Shown: positions 8,823 to 22,688, counted from the first letter of the stretch. The stretch is 58,809 bases of DNA from an uncultured Thiodictyon sp. (GCF_903946935.1 NZ_CAJAXH010000158.1:1-58809), one strand, 5' to 3'. Program-made: numbers and translations. The notes: a model not told the origin generated them from the sequence alone.

Positions 8823-9928
8823 TCGCGCCGCCCCAAGCCACCCTGCTCATCGTCGACGATGCCGCCGAGAACCTCGCCCTGCTGGGGGACCTGCTGTATC
8901 CCACCTATCGCGTGCTGGCGGCCAACTCGGGTGCCAGGGCCCTGCGCATGGCCAGCGGCACGCCGCGCCCGGACCTGATCCTGCTCGACGTGATGATGCC
9001 GCAGATGGGGGGCTACGAGGTCTTCGAGCGACTGCGGGCCGACCCACTGACCCGCGACATCCCGGTGATCTTCCTCACCGCCCTGGATAGCCCCGAGGCG
9101 GAGTTGCACGGTCTGACGGCTGGCGCGGCGGACTATCTCACCAAGCCGATCCGGCCCAATCTGGTCTTGGCGCGGGTACGCACCCAACTGGAGGTGAAGC
9201 TGGCGCGCGATTGGCTCAAAGACCAGAACGCCTTTCTGGAGGCGGAGATCGCCCGGCGCATGATGGAGAACGAGGCTACCCAGGCGGTCGCGATCCGCGC
9301 CCTGGCGCATCTGGCGGAGACCCGCGACGGGGAGACCGGTAACCACATCCGGCGCACCCAGGCCTTCGTGTCCCTGCTGGCCAATCGGCTGCGCGCCGAT
9401 CCGCGCTTCGCCGCCACCCTGGATCAAGGCTATATCGACCTGCTGACCCGCTCCGCCCCACTGCACGATATCGGCAAGGTGGGCGTCCCCGACGCCATCC
9501 TGCGTAAGCCGGGGGCACTGAGCGCGGAGGAACGGCGCATCATGCAGACCCACGCCCACATCGGTGCGGACGCCATCGCGCTCGCCCAGCAGGACCTGGA
9601 GCGCCCGCTCGCCTTCCTGACCCTGGCCCAAGAGGTCGCCCGCTGGCACCACGAGCGCTGGGACGGCCGCGGTTATCCGGACGGGTTGGCCGGTGAGGCG
9701 ATCCCCATCTGTGCCCGCATCATGAGCCTGGCCGATGTCTTCGACGCCCTGGTCTCGCCGCGGGTCTACAAACCGGCACTGTCCCTGGCGGAGGCCCGCG
9801 CGATCATTGCCGCCGGGCGCGGGACCCAGTTCGACCCGGACGTGACCGACGCCTTCCTGGCCGACTTCACCGCCTTCGCCGCCATCGCCGAAGGGCATCG
9901 GGACCTGGCAGCGGCGCCGCCCCAGTGA
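8819..9928 (+). CDS. Response regulator with HD-GYP domain, probable c-di-GMP phosphodiesterase
   Basis: Predicted to hydrolyse cyclic di-GMP when phosphorylated (RpfG-like architecture). The receiver domain (about residues 6-120) has the phospho-acceptor in LILLDVMMP at D57. A coiled linker leads to the HD-GYP domain (about 155-345), with HDIGKVGVP (H216, D217), HAHIGA, HHERWDGRGYPDG (G285-Y286-P287) and ADVFDAL, so the metal site looks complete. The start is GTG 8819, which overlaps the upstream stop by four bases. The next gene, a hybrid kinase 45 bases on, is its obvious candidate partner, which would tie pilus function to c-di-GMP; that link is inferred. Confidence 0.93.
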   Translation: MIAPPQATLLIVDDAAENLALLGDLLYPTYRVLAANSGARALRMASGTPRPDLILLDVMMPQMGGYEVFERLRADPLTRDIPVIFLTALDSPEAELHGLTAGAADYLTKPIRPNLVLARVRTQLEVKLARDWLKDQNAFLEAEIARRMMENEATQAVAIRALAHLAETRDGETGNHIRRTQAFVSLLANRLRADPRFAATLDQGYIDLLTRSAPLHDIGKVGVPDAILRKPGALSAEERRIMQTHAHIGADAIALAQQDLERPLAFLTLAQEVARWHHERWDGRGYPDGLAGEAIPICARIMSLADVFDALVSPRVYKPALSLAEARAIIAAGRGTQFDPDVTDAFLADFTAFAAIAEGHRDLAAAPPQ

Positions 9929-9973
9929 CTCCTGAAACGTTCTATTGATCCTGTCTATTTTCTACCTGTCGGC

Positions 9974-13729
<3,756 letters not shown>

Positions 13730-13753
13730 CCATGGAACCTCGAACAAGAAGTT

Positions 13754-13885
13754 CTCACGCCAAGGCGCCAAGACGCCAAGAAGAGACAAAGAGATGCGCC
13801 CAGCATCGGCATCGCCCTGCGGGTTAGTCGCCGAACGCCGACGACGCATTGAAAAACCTTGGCGAGCTTGGCGCCTTGGCGTGAG
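13754..13885. repeat. Inverted pair of 9-base-periodic AAG repeats
   Basis: Between the convergent hybrid kinase and deacylase genes, ctcacgccaaggcgccaag at 13754-13772 is the exact inverse of 13867-13885. The right copy extends to a 30-base unit at 13856-13885 that recurs identically at 37644-37673. Each arm is a run of 9-base units of the form CACGCCAAG. Pairing of the arms could form a long stem downstream of both genes. Confidence 0.75.
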
Positions 13886-13914
13886 CAATTCCCGGGTTTA
13901 GGGTTATCGGTTAC

Positions 13915-14952
13915 TCAGCCCCGCCCTGGTACGTGGTCGTTGTAGCGCTCCAGCAGGTAGCACAGGCAGTCCTGGCGGATGATCGCGAGATCTCGGGTGA
14001 ACATCGCGGGAATCGCGGGGCGGCGCAACCGCACCTCGCCGTCCTCGAGGTGAAAGAACCGCTCCGCGATGTCCTTGCCGCCTTCGTTGAACACCTCAAA
14101 GCCGACCCCTAAGGCCGGGTCGCGCACGCGCGCAACGGCGGTCCCGCGCGGGACTTCGCGAAAATTCCAGCGCTCGATTTCGGGATCGAGCAGCAGGTCG
14201 GCCTCGGCCGGTGCGAAAGCGAGACTCACGCCCGGCGGGACCAGGACCCGGGCAACGGTATGAAACAGGTCGATGTCGTGGGGCGCCACCGGGTGGTCCG
14301 GCACCGCGACCAGATGCAGCGCGGCGTCCAGCAGGGTGCGCGCGTGGTTCAACCCGGCCGTCTCGCCGACCTTGCCGCACTCCAGGGTGACCGCCGGGCA
14401 CAGGTCCGCGAAGGCATCGGACTGCACCCCGCTGGCACCGGTGAAATAGACTAGGGTGCGCGCGAACAGGGTGGCCAGTTGCAGGGTCCGGCTGTCCAGC
14501 CGTTCGACACAGGCGTAATGGGGGTTGGTGCCCGTGTTGTTGTGCAGGTCGATACTGGCAAAAACCCCACGCCTGGTCATGCGCTCCACCACCGCCGCCA
14601 TCAGCTCGGTTTCCGGCATGTGGGGCAAGTCGCCCCCCGGCCACACCCGGTTATAGTCCGGTTGGTCCGGCAGGTGGCGGACGCCCTGCGCGGCCGCCGC
14701 CACGTTGCCGATGAAGAGGCTCAAGGCGCGCGGCAACCGCAGCTCGCCGTCGCGGGCGAGGCGCTCGCGCAGCAGTCCGCGGATGGCATCCCAGCCCACG
14801 GTCTCGTTGCCGTGCAGCAACACGCAGACGAAGAGCGGCGGCTGGCGCGCCCCGGGCAGGTGGATCAGGGTCGGGCCGCCCAGGCAGCGGCACAGGTCGC
14901 GGCTGTCGGCCTCAAGCAGGCCGGCGGGGAGGTGGTCGAGTTCTTGGAGCAT
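13915..14952 (-). CDS. Succinylglutamate desuccinylase/aspartoacylase-family zinc hydrolase
   Basis: A 345-residue soluble metallohydrolase of the AstE/ASPA (M14-like) family. The zinc-site motif is HGNET (about residues 46-50), followed by SIDLHNNTGTNPHYACV with the third ligand region, and ECGK later. The C-terminal third looks like the beta-rich cap of the family. The start at 14952 follows GAGAGG; the frame stays open upstream, but that part overlaps the next gene. It lies 25 bases downstream of the murU-like gene on the same strand, so the two are probably one operon. The substrate cannot be read from the sequence; N-acylated amino acids or peptidoglycan-derived peptides are possible. 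Confidence 0.85.
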   Translation of the reverse strand: MLQELDHLPAGLLEADSRDLCRCLGGPTLIHLPGARQPPLFVCVLLHGNETVGWDAIRGLLRERLARDGELRLPRALSLFIGNVAAAAQGVRHLPDQPDYNRVWPGGDLPHMPETELMAAVVERMTRRGVFASIDLHNNTGTNPHYACVERLDSRTLQLATLFARTLVYFTGASGVQSDAFADLCPAVTLECGKVGETAGLNHARTLLDAALHLVAVPDHPVAPHDIDLFHTVARVLVPPGVSLAFAPAEADLLLDPEIERWNFREVPRGTAVARVRDPALGVGFEVFNEGGKDIAERFFHLEDGEVRLRRPAIPAMFTRDLAIIRQDCLCYLLERYNDHVPGRG

Positions 14953-14977
14953 GGGCCTCTCTTGGTTGATCGACGGT

Positions 14978-15826
<849 letters not shown>

Positions 15827-17074
15827 TCAAGGGTGCGCCGCACCGCGACCGGTCTCGCGAGTCTCCAGATAGAGCCTCAAGAGTCCAGGTCGCACCAGCG
15901 CCAGCGCCAGCGCCGCGCGCTGCGGGATGCCGTCCGCACCGCTCACCAACCCATGCAGCAGCCGGTAGGCCTCACCGATCGCCCCGGGCGGGGCCAGGTC
16001 GGGCGGCACGGCGGCAGCGGTGCCGGGGTCGGCGAGCAGGAGCCAGGCCGGGAAGTCCTGGATGTCCTGATCCAGGCCAGACTCCAGCCCCGACGGGTCC
16101 AGGTCGACATCGCTAAAGTCGCGCCAGAGCCGCCGCAGCCGGGGGTCCGCGAGGTCGTTGGCCGCCAGCGCCAGGCGTGCCTGGACGGGGTCCTCCCAGC
16201 ACAGCACCGCCCAGTCACGGCGGGCGGCGGACGGGTCGACCAGGCGTCGGCAGAGCTCCGCATGGGCCAGAATGAGTGCCGGCCAGCGCCGCCAGTCGGG
16301 CAGCGCCTCGATGGCTTCACGGGCTGCCGGGTAGCGCCCGGCGCGTGCCCAGGCGTAGCCCGCGTGGCGCTGCGGGGCACCGGGGTCGAATGGCTGGCCA
16401 GCGAGCGCCTCGGCCAGACCGACCCAGAGGGGGGCGAGCAGGTCCCGCGCCCGGTGGCCGAGTAGGTCCCGGACCTCTGGCTCAAGCGATTCGAGGGTTT
16501 GCAGTTGCTCTGCCACCGCCAGTCCAGGCAGGTCCTCCACCGCCTGCATGAGTCGCAGATAGCGGCGCAGCCGGGGGTGTCGGGGGTCCAGGCTCATGAG
16601 CCGGGTCAGGGCGGCATGAGCCGCGTCGATGCGGCGCGCCGTCAGGGCGGCCCGGACCGCCTCCTCCAAAATCTGGTCCTGGCTGTCGTGAAAGAGGTCG
16701 AGTTGCACCCGACCGGCGGGCGGGGCGAAGGCCTTGGCGCAACCGCGTACCAACCCCGGATGGGGACCGCGCGCGGGGCCGATCGGGATGGGCCGGTCGC
16801 TCGCACCCCAGGCACGATGCTCCAGGGGCACCGCCGCCAATCGTTGGGCCGCCGCATAACGACCCGCCCGGGCCAGGAGTTCGGCCGCCTGCTCCGCTGG
16901 CACGCGCAACACCCCCTCCAGGTCGGGCACCCCGCCGAGCCGCCAGGACTCGTAGTCCGCATAGGCCAGGTAGTCGCAGGCCATCAGGAGTTCCAGCGGG
17001 TCCAGCCGGCCCTGCTCCAGGATTAGTTGGTCCACCAGGGCCGCGAGGTCTTGCTTGGAGAGTGGTTCGGTCAT
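15827..17074 (-). CDS. Uncharacterised helical-repeat protein
   Basis: A 415-residue soluble protein that I do not recognise. It is rich in Leu, Ala and Arg with repeated helix-pair patterns (ALTARRIDAAHAALTRLMSLDP, then AYAWARAGRYPAAREAIEALPDW) like TPR or Sel1-type scaffolds. No catalytic motif, signal peptide or membrane segment is visible. The chosen start is ATG 17074 (MTEPLSKQDL); an in-frame ATG at 17143 would add 23 residues. It lies on the same strand as the hemerythrin gene 83 bases upstream. A scaffold or protein-interaction role is a guess from the repeats. Confidence 0.6.
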   Translation of the reverse strand: MTEPLSKQDLAALVDQLILEQGRLDPLELLMACDYLAYADYESWRLGGVPDLEGVLRVPAEQAAELLARAGRYAAAQRLAAVPLEHRAWGASDRPIPIGPARGPHPGLVRGCAKAFAPPAGRVQLDLFHDSQDQILEEAVRAALTARRIDAAHAALTRLMSLDPRHPRLRRYLRLMQAVEDLPGLAVAEQLQTLESLEPEVRDLLGHRARDLLAPLWVGLAEALAGQPFDPGAPQRHAGYAWARAGRYPAAREAIEALPDWRRWPALILAHAELCRRLVDPSAARRDWAVLCWEDPVQARLALAANDLADPRLRRLWRDFSDVDLDPSGLESGLDQDIQDFPAWLLLADPGTAAAVPPDLAPPGAIGEAYRLLHGLVSGADGIPQRAALALALVRPGLLRLYLETRETGRGAAHP

Positions 17075-17157
17075 GTCCGGGGCATCGACAAGGGGCGAAA
17101 GTGCGACAGCATCGCCGGCAACCTCGCCACGCTGGCCAAGCACGGCGAGGCCAACGA

Positions 17158-17745
17158 TCAGGGCTTGGGCACAGCGATCCCGATGGCGATGGCGCTATCC
17201 CGGGAGGCATTCCAGGGACTGCACCGCGCGCCCGTGCAGCGCCCGCGGGCGTCTCTGGTGGCATCTGCCCGAGGCGCGGCACCGACACCCTCCAAACCAC
17301 AGAGCGCGAAATAGGACCGCACGAACTCCCGGTCGCCGTCGACGATGTGGACGAGCAGCCAATCGCGCACCCACTCGCGGGTCGGGGAGTCGAAGACCTG
17401 GACGCCCCGCGCGCGGTAATCGCTGAGCATGGCATCGAATTGCACCATGAGGGCGGCATGTTGCGCCTCGTGTTCTGCCGACTCGTGGTAGCCGATGGCG
17501 CGCAAAAAGGCCTCCTCGCGGCGGCAATGCATGCGCACTTTATCGCCGAAGTCGCTCAACGCATCCACCAGAGACAGCCGCGCGGGAGCGCCGCGCAGCG
17601 CACCCCCGAGGGGGGCCAACACGCTCGCCTGGGGGCAGTAGCGCAGACAGATGTCGGTGAGTGACTCGACCAACGCACGGTGGTCGTCATCCAAGGCATC
17701 GATGCCCAAAGACCATTCATTACGCCAGGCCAAAAGTATCGTCAT
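17158..17745 (-). CDS. Bacteriohemerythrin
   Basis: Predicted non-heme diiron oxygen-binding protein. The N-terminus is the usual LLAWRNEWSLGIDALDDDH, giving the first ligand H22. Further ligands appear in VRMHCRREEAFL, HEAQH and the final HIVDGD (HxxxxD) motif. The product is 195 residues; the four-helix domain accounts for the first 135 or so, followed by a low-complexity tail rich in Arg and Ala. The start at 17745 is set by alignment to the family; an upstream in-frame start adds 11 unrelated residues. In microaerophilic sulfur oxidisers such proteins are thought to sense or deliver oxygen. Confidence 0.9.
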   Translation of the reverse strand: MTILLAWRNEWSLGIDALDDDHRALVESLTDICLRYCPQASVLAPLGGALRGAPARLSLVDALSDFGDKVRMHCRREEAFLRAIGYHESAEHEAQHAALMVQFDAMLSDYRARGVQVFDSPTREWVRDWLLVHIVDGDREFVRSYFALCGLEGVGAAPRADATRDARGRCTGARCSPWNASRDSAIAIGIAVPKP

Positions 17746-17925
17746 CGGGGGCTCCCATCGGCAGCGCGGTTCCCCCAATGGTGGACGCTGTCAGGCCGGG
17801 ATGCAATTGCTGGCGGACCAACGCGCTCAAGACCGGCGAAGTGCGCCAGCCAAGACGCACCGATACGAAGAAAAGCAATGCAGTGCATAAGCCAAGTCAA
17901 TCGACACCCCGGCCACTCCCCCTCC

Positions 17926-17962
17926 ACCCGTTCGCGGCAGGTCTTGAACTATACTTCTCACT
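17926..17962 (+). promoter_or_regulatory. Possible promoter of the DAHP synthase gene
   Basis: TATACT at 17950-17955 is a good -10 element 41 bases before the start codon; the matching -35 region (around 17927) is poor. The rest of the 250-bp gap 17746-17995 shows nothing recognisable. Confidence 0.35.
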
Positions 17963-17995
17963 CTTCGCCTTGGACCCGGACCCGGCTGCCCTGCC

Positions 17996-19048
17996 ATGCC
18001 CCATCAGACCGACGACCTGCGCATCCGCGCCATCACTCAAGTGCAACCCCCACGGGCGCTGCACGAGCGCTTCCCTGTCTCCGAGCGCGCCGCCGACACG
18101 GTCTTCGAGACCCGCCGGGCGATCCAGCGCATCCTCCATGGGGAGGACGACCGACTGCTGGTGGTGGTGGGTCCCTGCTCAGTCCACGACCCCCAGGCCG
18201 CCCTGGAGTATGCCGGGCGCCTCCTGCCGGTGCGCCAAGCGATGAGCGCCGACCTGGTGGTGGTGATGCGCGTCTATTTCGAGAAGCCGCGCACCACCGT
18301 CGGCTGGAAGGGTCTGATCAACGACCCGGACCTGGACGAAAGCTTCGAGATCAACAAGGGCCTGTCGCTCGCCCGCAAGCTGCTGCTCGATCTGGCCGAG
18401 ATGGGCATGCCGGCGGGGACCGAGTACCTGGACCTGATCAGCCCGCAGTACATCGCGGACCTGGTGAGCTGGGGCGCGATCGGAGCCCGCACCACCGAGA
18501 GTCAGGGACACCGCGAACTCGCCTCCGGCCTGTCCTGCCCGGTGGGCTTCAAGAACGGCACCGACGGCGAGGTGAAGGTGGCCATCGACGCCATCCATTC
18601 GGCGGCCCGACCGCATGTCTTCATGTCGGTCACCAAGGAGGGGCAATCGGCCATCTTCTCCACCGCCGGCAATGCCGACACCCACATCATCCTGCGCGGC
18701 GGGCATCGGCCCAACTATGACACCGAGAGCGTCAACATCGCCGCGGAGCAAATCGTCGAGGCGGGCCTGACGCCTAAGATCATGATCGATTTCAGTCACG
18801 CCAACAGCCGCAAAAAACCCGAAAAGCAGATCCGGGTGTGCCAGGACGTGGCCGGTCAGATCGCCCGCGGCGACCCGCGCATCATCGGCGCCATGATCGA
18901 AAGCCACCTGGTGGGTGGCAAGCAGAATTTAGGCGCCGCCACCGGGCTGGTCTACGGCCAGAGCGTCACCGATGCCTGTGTCAGTTGGGACGACACCGAG
19001 CCCATGCTGCGTGAACTGGCCGCGGCCGCGGCGCGCCGGCGCGGCTGA
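17996..19048 (+). CDS. aroG: 3-deoxy-7-phosphoheptulonate (DAHP) synthase, class I alpha
   Basis: First step of the shikimate pathway: phosphoenolpyruvate plus erythrose-4-phosphate gives DAHP. The 350-residue length fits the AroF/G/H family. Conserved stretches include VVVGPCSVHDP (metal-ligand Cys), YFEKPRTTVGWKG, AGTEYLDLISPQY, GFKNGTDG, DFSHANSRK and ESHLVGGKQNL. Which aromatic amino acid inhibits it cannot be read with confidence, so the symbol is a family label rather than a statement about Phe sensitivity. The gene is divergent from the hemerythrin gene and 22 bases ahead of a small secreted-protein gene. Confidence 0.94.
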   Translation: MPHQTDDLRIRAITQVQPPRALHERFPVSERAADTVFETRRAIQRILHGEDDRLLVVVGPCSVHDPQAALEYAGRLLPVRQAMSADLVVVMRVYFEKPRTTVGWKGLINDPDLDESFEINKGLSLARKLLLDLAEMGMPAGTEYLDLISPQYIADLVSWGAIGARTTESQGHRELASGLSCPVGFKNGTDGEVKVAIDAIHSAARPHVFMSVTKEGQSAIFSTAGNADTHIILRGGHRPNYDTESVNIAAEQIVEAGLTPKIMIDFSHANSRKKPEKQIRVCQDVAGQIARGDPRIIGAMIESHLVGGKQNLGAATGLVYGQSVTDACVSWDDTEPMLRELAAAAARRRG

Positions 19049-19070
19049 GGGCGGCACCGGTCCTACCGCC

Positions 19071-19541
19071 ATGAACCCGCGCACCCTCGCCATCCGGCTG
19101 CTCCTGATCGGTGTCTGGTCCGGTGTACTCTGGGCCGGGCCCTACAAGTGCCTGCAATCCGATGGCAGCATCGTCTACCAGGAGACCCAATGCGCACTCG
19201 GGGCCGCGGCATCTGAACAACTGACGCTGGACCCGGCCCCATCCGACCACGCGGGCAAGGGAAAGGCCAAGGACTACTCGATCGAAGGGCAACTCAAGGC
19301 GTTCGAGGCCGAGCGCAAGCAGGCCCAACGGCAGCGGGACCGGGCGGCGCGGGCGACCCGGCCGAAGACCAAAAAACAGCCCGGCAATGACCGGGCCAAG
19401 TGTGCCAAGAATCGCGCCGAGGCCGCCCGCTGGCGCGAAAAGACCCGCGGCACCTACAAGAACACGGACGAGCGCGATTACCGTGAGCGGAAGCTGGAGT
19501 ATTACGAGGCCCTGGTCGAGCAGTATTGTCCGCCGGACTAA
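19071..19541 (+). CDS. DUF4124-like secreted protein
   Basis: A 156-residue exported protein. An N-terminal signal peptide (about residues 1-22, ending LWAGP) is followed by YKCLQSDGSIVYQETQC, the short two-cysteine motif typical of DUF4124. The rest is highly charged and helical (Lys, Arg, Gln, Glu), with two more Cys near KCAKN and EQYCP. Function is unknown for the family. The start ATG 19071 is the one that gives a proper signal peptide; the frame is open further upstream, inside aroG. Confidence 0.8.
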   Translation: MNPRTLAIRLLLIGVWSGVLWAGPYKCLQSDGSIVYQETQCALGAAASEQLTLDPAPSDHAGKGKAKDYSIEGQLKAFEAERKQAQRQRDRAARATRPKTKKQPGNDRAKCAKNRAEAARWREKTRGTYKNTDERDYRERKLEYYEALVEQYCPPD

Positions 19542-19981
19542 GCAGCGCGGGGTTTCTGCAATTGCCGCTTGACCAGGTCGGCCAGCAGGCCGAGCACGAC
19601 GCCGCCGGCCCCCATCAAGACCCACAGCGGGAGCCCGATACCGCCCCCCAAGGCCACGATGGCGGCCCCCTCATTGCCGACCGCCACAAAGGTACCCACG
19701 ACGGCCACGACACCCAGTCGCAGCTTCCAGGAGCGGGCGTCCCAGGCGATGATCTTCACGGCCCGGGACATCACCTTGAGGATCGGCCAGGTCGCCTTGT
19801 GGTCGCGGGTGAGCGCGAACATGGCGGCCATCTTCTTGCCCCCGCGCAGTTCACCGTGACGAATGACGCCGAGCCCCCGCGCCCAGGCCAGCAGCAACTG
19901 CGCCTCGGCCGGCGGGGCGCGCAGCAACGCCTGGACGATGGCGGGCTGCGCCGCGGTTTCTTGCTCTTCGGACACTGACAT
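19538..19981 (-). CDS. Small membrane protein of unknown function
   Basis: 147 residues from ATG 19981 (MSVSEEQET), which has a GAGGGGG run directly before it; ATG 20017 would add 12 hydrophobic residues. The N-terminal half is soluble. The C-terminal part has two membrane segments (about 91-110 and 114-135), giving LGVVAVVGTFVAVGNEGAAIVALGGGIG and PLWVLMGAGGVVLGLLADL in outline, and ends basic. I do not recognise the family. It is last in an apparent minus-strand cluster behind the heme oxygenase and mtgA genes and overlaps the DUF4124 gene end by four bases. Confidence 0.65.
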   Translation of the reverse strand: MSVSEEQETAAQPAIVQALLRAPPAEAQLLLAWARGLGVIRHGELRGGKKMAAMFALTRDHKATWPILKVMSRAVKIIAWDARSWKLRLGVVAVVGTFVAVGNEGAAIVALGGGIGLPLWVLMGAGGVVLGLLADLVKRQLQKPRAA

Positions 19982-20064
19982 CCCCCTCACAAAAAATTGA
20001 ATCAAGTTAAAGGCCATGGCGCCGGCACCACCCGCGGGCGTCATTCGCGGCGATTTTATCTTGT

Positions 20065-20844
20065 TTACAGTCGATCGATATACCGCCGCCCGCCGATGCG
20101 TTGGATCTGATCGGCGATCCAGGCGGCGCGCCGCAGCAGGCGCAGCGAGGGACGATTCAGATGGTACACGGAAGGGGCGGGCAGGACCGCGGCGAGCAGG
20201 ACCGCCTCGCGCAACCCGACCGCCTCCACCGGGCGCTGAAAATACCGTTCGCTGGCCGCCGCCACCCCATAGGTGCTGGGGCTGAACTGCACGATGTTGA
20301 GATAGACCTCCAGTATCCGTTGCTTGGGCCACATGAACTCGATCAGCCCCGCGAACCAGGCCTCCAGGCCCTTGCGTAACCAGCTACGCCCAGGCCACAG
20401 AAACAGGTTCTTGGCGGTCTGCTGGGTGATGGTGCTGGCACCGCGCAGCCGCCCGCCCCGCTGCCAGGTGGCCAGTACCCGACGCAGCTCCACCGGGTCG
20501 AAGCCATGGTGATCGGCGAAGCGCTGATCCTCCCCGGCGATGACGGCCAGGACCAGGACCGGCGGGATACGCTCCCAGGGCACCCAGGCGTGATAGAGAT
20601 AGGGCGGCGGCCGGCCAATGCGCCAGGCCACGAATGACTGGCGCACCATGAAGGATGAGGTCGGCGGATCGACCCAGCGCAGGACACCGACCACCAGCGC
20701 GCTGCCGAGCGCCAGGCCCACCAAGACGCGCAGCACCAGCAACCGCAGCGCGCGCCAAGACCGCCGCGGCCAACCCGGCGCCACCACGGGCGGCCCCTCC
20801 GCCGCCACCGCCGACTGCTCGTTCATCCCGATGCGTCCATACAC
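20065..20844 (-). CDS. mtgA: Monofunctional biosynthetic peptidoglycan glycosyltransferase
   Basis: Polymerises lipid II into glycan strands at the inner membrane (GT51 family, no transpeptidase domain). One N-terminal membrane anchor (about residues 33-57) precedes the catalytic domain. GT51 motifs are VIAGEDQRFADHHGFD (catalytic Glu), GASTITQQTAKNLFLW and QRILEVYLNIVQF. The 259-residue length is that of MtgA. Start 20844 is the longest choice; ATG 20826 (MNEQS) is equally possible. It starts 30 bases after the heme oxygenase gene on the same strand. Confidence 0.94.
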   Translation of the reverse strand: MYGRIGMNEQSAVAAEGPPVVAPGWPRRSWRALRLLVLRVLVGLALGSALVVGVLRWVDPPTSSFMVRQSFVAWRIGRPPPYLYHAWVPWERIPPVLVLAVIAGEDQRFADHHGFDPVELRRVLATWQRGGRLRGASTITQQTAKNLFLWPGRSWLRKGLEAWFAGLIEFMWPKQRILEVYLNIVQFSPSTYGVAAASERYFQRPVEAVGLREAVLLAAVLPAPSVYHLNRPSLRLLRRAAWIADQIQRIGGRRYIDRL

Positions 20845-20874
20845 TCGCGCGCCCTCGGCTCGGAGCCGCCAGGG

Positions 20875-21507
20875 TCAGGCGTCGGCCCCCGCCTGGTCCA
20901 TGGTCGCCAACAGGGTGCAAACCTGCCGAAAGACCCTGAGGGCACCGTCAATCACCTGCTCTGGGTCCACCAATCGTTGCGCCCGCAGGCCCTCCAGGGC
21001 GAGCCCAAACCCCTTCCAGGCGGCCGACGCCCCCTCGCCGTGGAAGTCCAGGAAGCCCCCACCAAGCAGTGGATCGCCCAAGCATTGGCGCAGGTGCCGG
21101 GCCACCACCCGGCCGCCGATGGTCGAACCCTCCAGGACATAAAGTCCGCCGACGGCCGTGCTGAGATCGGGGGTGGCTTGTTCAGCCCGCGCCAGGCGCG
21201 GCGGCGCCAGGCCGTAGGCCGCAAGATCGGCGCAGAGGATCGGAAACTTGGGGCGCAGACCCAGCGGCGGCACGGCCGCGCGCAGCGCGCCCAACGCGGC
21301 ATACAGGGGCGGCTCCAGGGTGCCGTAGACCTGCGCCATGGTACTGAGATAGCGGCAATAATCCACGCGGCTCACGCCCGGCCCGGTGAGCCGCACCATG
21401 GCCGGCAACCGCTCGACGGCCGCATGGATGGGCGCGGTGGCGAGACGCAGGGCGACGATCAGACGCGGGGCGGGCTCCGGGGGTTGGAGCGGTGTGAGGC
21501 TTGGCAT
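20875..21507 (-). CDS. Biliverdin-producing heme oxygenase
   Basis: Cleaves heme to biliverdin, CO and iron. The 210-residue all-helical protein has the proximal-histidine motif TAPIHAAVERLP (about residues 25-36) and the Gly-rich distal helix region VGGLYVLEGSTIGGRVVARHL (about 118-138, shown here in outline). This pattern fits the bacteriophytochrome-associated or HemO branch. No bacteriophytochrome gene is in the window, so the biliverdin could serve an unlinked phytochrome or the enzyme could work in iron release. Transcribed ahead of mtgA. Confidence 0.88.
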   Translation of the reverse strand: MPSLTPLQPPEPAPRLIVALRLATAPIHAAVERLPAMVRLTGPGVSRVDYCRYLSTMAQVYGTLEPPLYAALGALRAAVPPLGLRPKFPILCADLAAYGLAPPRLARAEQATPDLSTAVGGLYVLEGSTIGGRVVARHLRQCLGDPLLGGGFLDFHGEGASAAWKGFGLALEGLRAQRLVDPEQVIDGALRVFRQVCTLLATMDQAGADA

Positions 21508-21684
21508 CGATCAGCACAACGATCAAACGACGGGCGCTCAGTCTAGCACTCGCGGGCCGGTCCCGGCGGTCGCAACTGGACCAGCGCCAGCGCTCGACCC
21601 AGCTGTCAGCCCAGATACCGAACAAACCGTAATTTTGCTATGCTGGCAACCTCTTTAATAGTGACTATTGAGAAGGAGTTTCCG

Positions 21685-22440
21685 ATGCCAAAGTTGATCC
21701 CCGGCCTGACCCTGTGTCTGGCCCTCGCCCCCTGGGTACACCCCACCGTCGCCGCCGAGGCGGGCCACCATGCCCACTGGTCCTATAGCGGCGCTGAGGG
21801 TCCGACCCACTGGGCCGATCTCGACCCGGCCTACGCCGCCTGTGCCGCCGGCTTCGCGCAGTCGCCGGTGGACGTCAGCGGCGCCCTCGACGCCACCCTG
21901 CCGCCCCTGGTCATCGATTACCAGGGTCTGGGGCAGGATGTCGTCAACAACGGGCACACCATCCAGGTGAACGTGGCCCCCGGCTCCACCCTGACCCTGG
22001 ACGGCCGGACCTTCACCCTGAAGCAGTTCCACTTCCACACCCCTAGCGAGGACAAGATGAACGGCGAGTCATTCGCCATGGAGGGGCACCTGGTCCACGC
22101 CGATCCGGAGGGACACCTCGCGGTGATCTCGGTCCTGTATCGACTGGGGGCTGAGAACCCCGTGATCGCGCAGGTCTGGAACGCCATGCCGGAGCGCACC
22201 GACACGCCAGCGGCCCCGCCCGCCCCCATAGATCCGGCCGCGCTGCTGCCGACGGACAAGGGCTATTTCCGCTTCGACGGTTCACTGACCACTCCGCCCT
22301 GTACCGAGGGGGTGCGCTGGATCGTGCTGAAGGCGCCGATGACCGTCTCCCAGTCCCAGGTGGACCGCCTGACGGCCGCCATGCACGGCGCCAACAGCCG
22401 CCCGGTGCAGCCGGTGAATGCCCGCGTGATCGTCCGCTGA
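21685..22440 (+). CDS. cah: Periplasmic alpha-type carbonic anhydrase
   Basis: Interconverts CO2 and bicarbonate in the periplasm. ATG 21685 follows GAAGGAG by seven bases and starts a signal peptide cut near VAAEA (about residue 23); an upstream in-frame ATG at 21640 would spoil it. The mature domain begins HWSYSG. Zinc ligands are H116 and H118 in QFHFHTPSE and H135 in GHLVHAD, and the SLTTPPCTEGVRW motif near residue 205 is intact. The 251-residue length is normal for bacterial alpha-CA. It stands alone, with a compact hairpin after its stop. Confidence 0.95.
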   Translation: MPKLIPGLTLCLALAPWVHPTVAAEAGHHAHWSYSGAEGPTHWADLDPAYAACAAGFAQSPVDVSGALDATLPPLVIDYQGLGQDVVNNGHTIQVNVAPGSTLTLDGRTFTLKQFHFHTPSEDKMNGESFAMEGHLVHADPEGHLAVISVLYRLGAENPVIAQVWNAMPERTDTPAAPPAPIDPAALLPTDKGYFRFDGSLTTPPCTEGVRWIVLKAPMTVSQSQVDRLTAAMHGANSRPVQPVNARVIVR

Positions 22441-22446
22441 GGTCCG

Positions 22447-22467
22447 GGGCCGGGGGAGCCCCGGCCC
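22447..22467 (+). terminator. Compact GC hairpin after the carbonic anhydrase gene
   Basis: Perfect 9-bp arms gggccgggg and ccccggccc enclose a 3-base loop six bases after the stop codon. There is no T tract, so it may protect the 3' end of the mRNA or act with Rho rather than terminate alone. Confidence 0.5.
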
Positions 22468-22688
22468 ACACCCGCGATCAGAAAAGCGCCAGTAAAGTGG
22501 GCCCCATGTCCAGGACAGTTTTCCCCCGAATTGCAGCTATCGTGCCCACGTTCATCGCAGCGGTTTGGCGCTGCCCCAGCCGCCGCGCAGCGGTCGTTAC
22601 GACCGCGTCCGCGCAGCGATTCGGAGAAAAAATCTGTTGTTGTTGCGCCGCCGGCGTCCTCAGCCAGCGCCGGGGCTCGTGCGGCGCA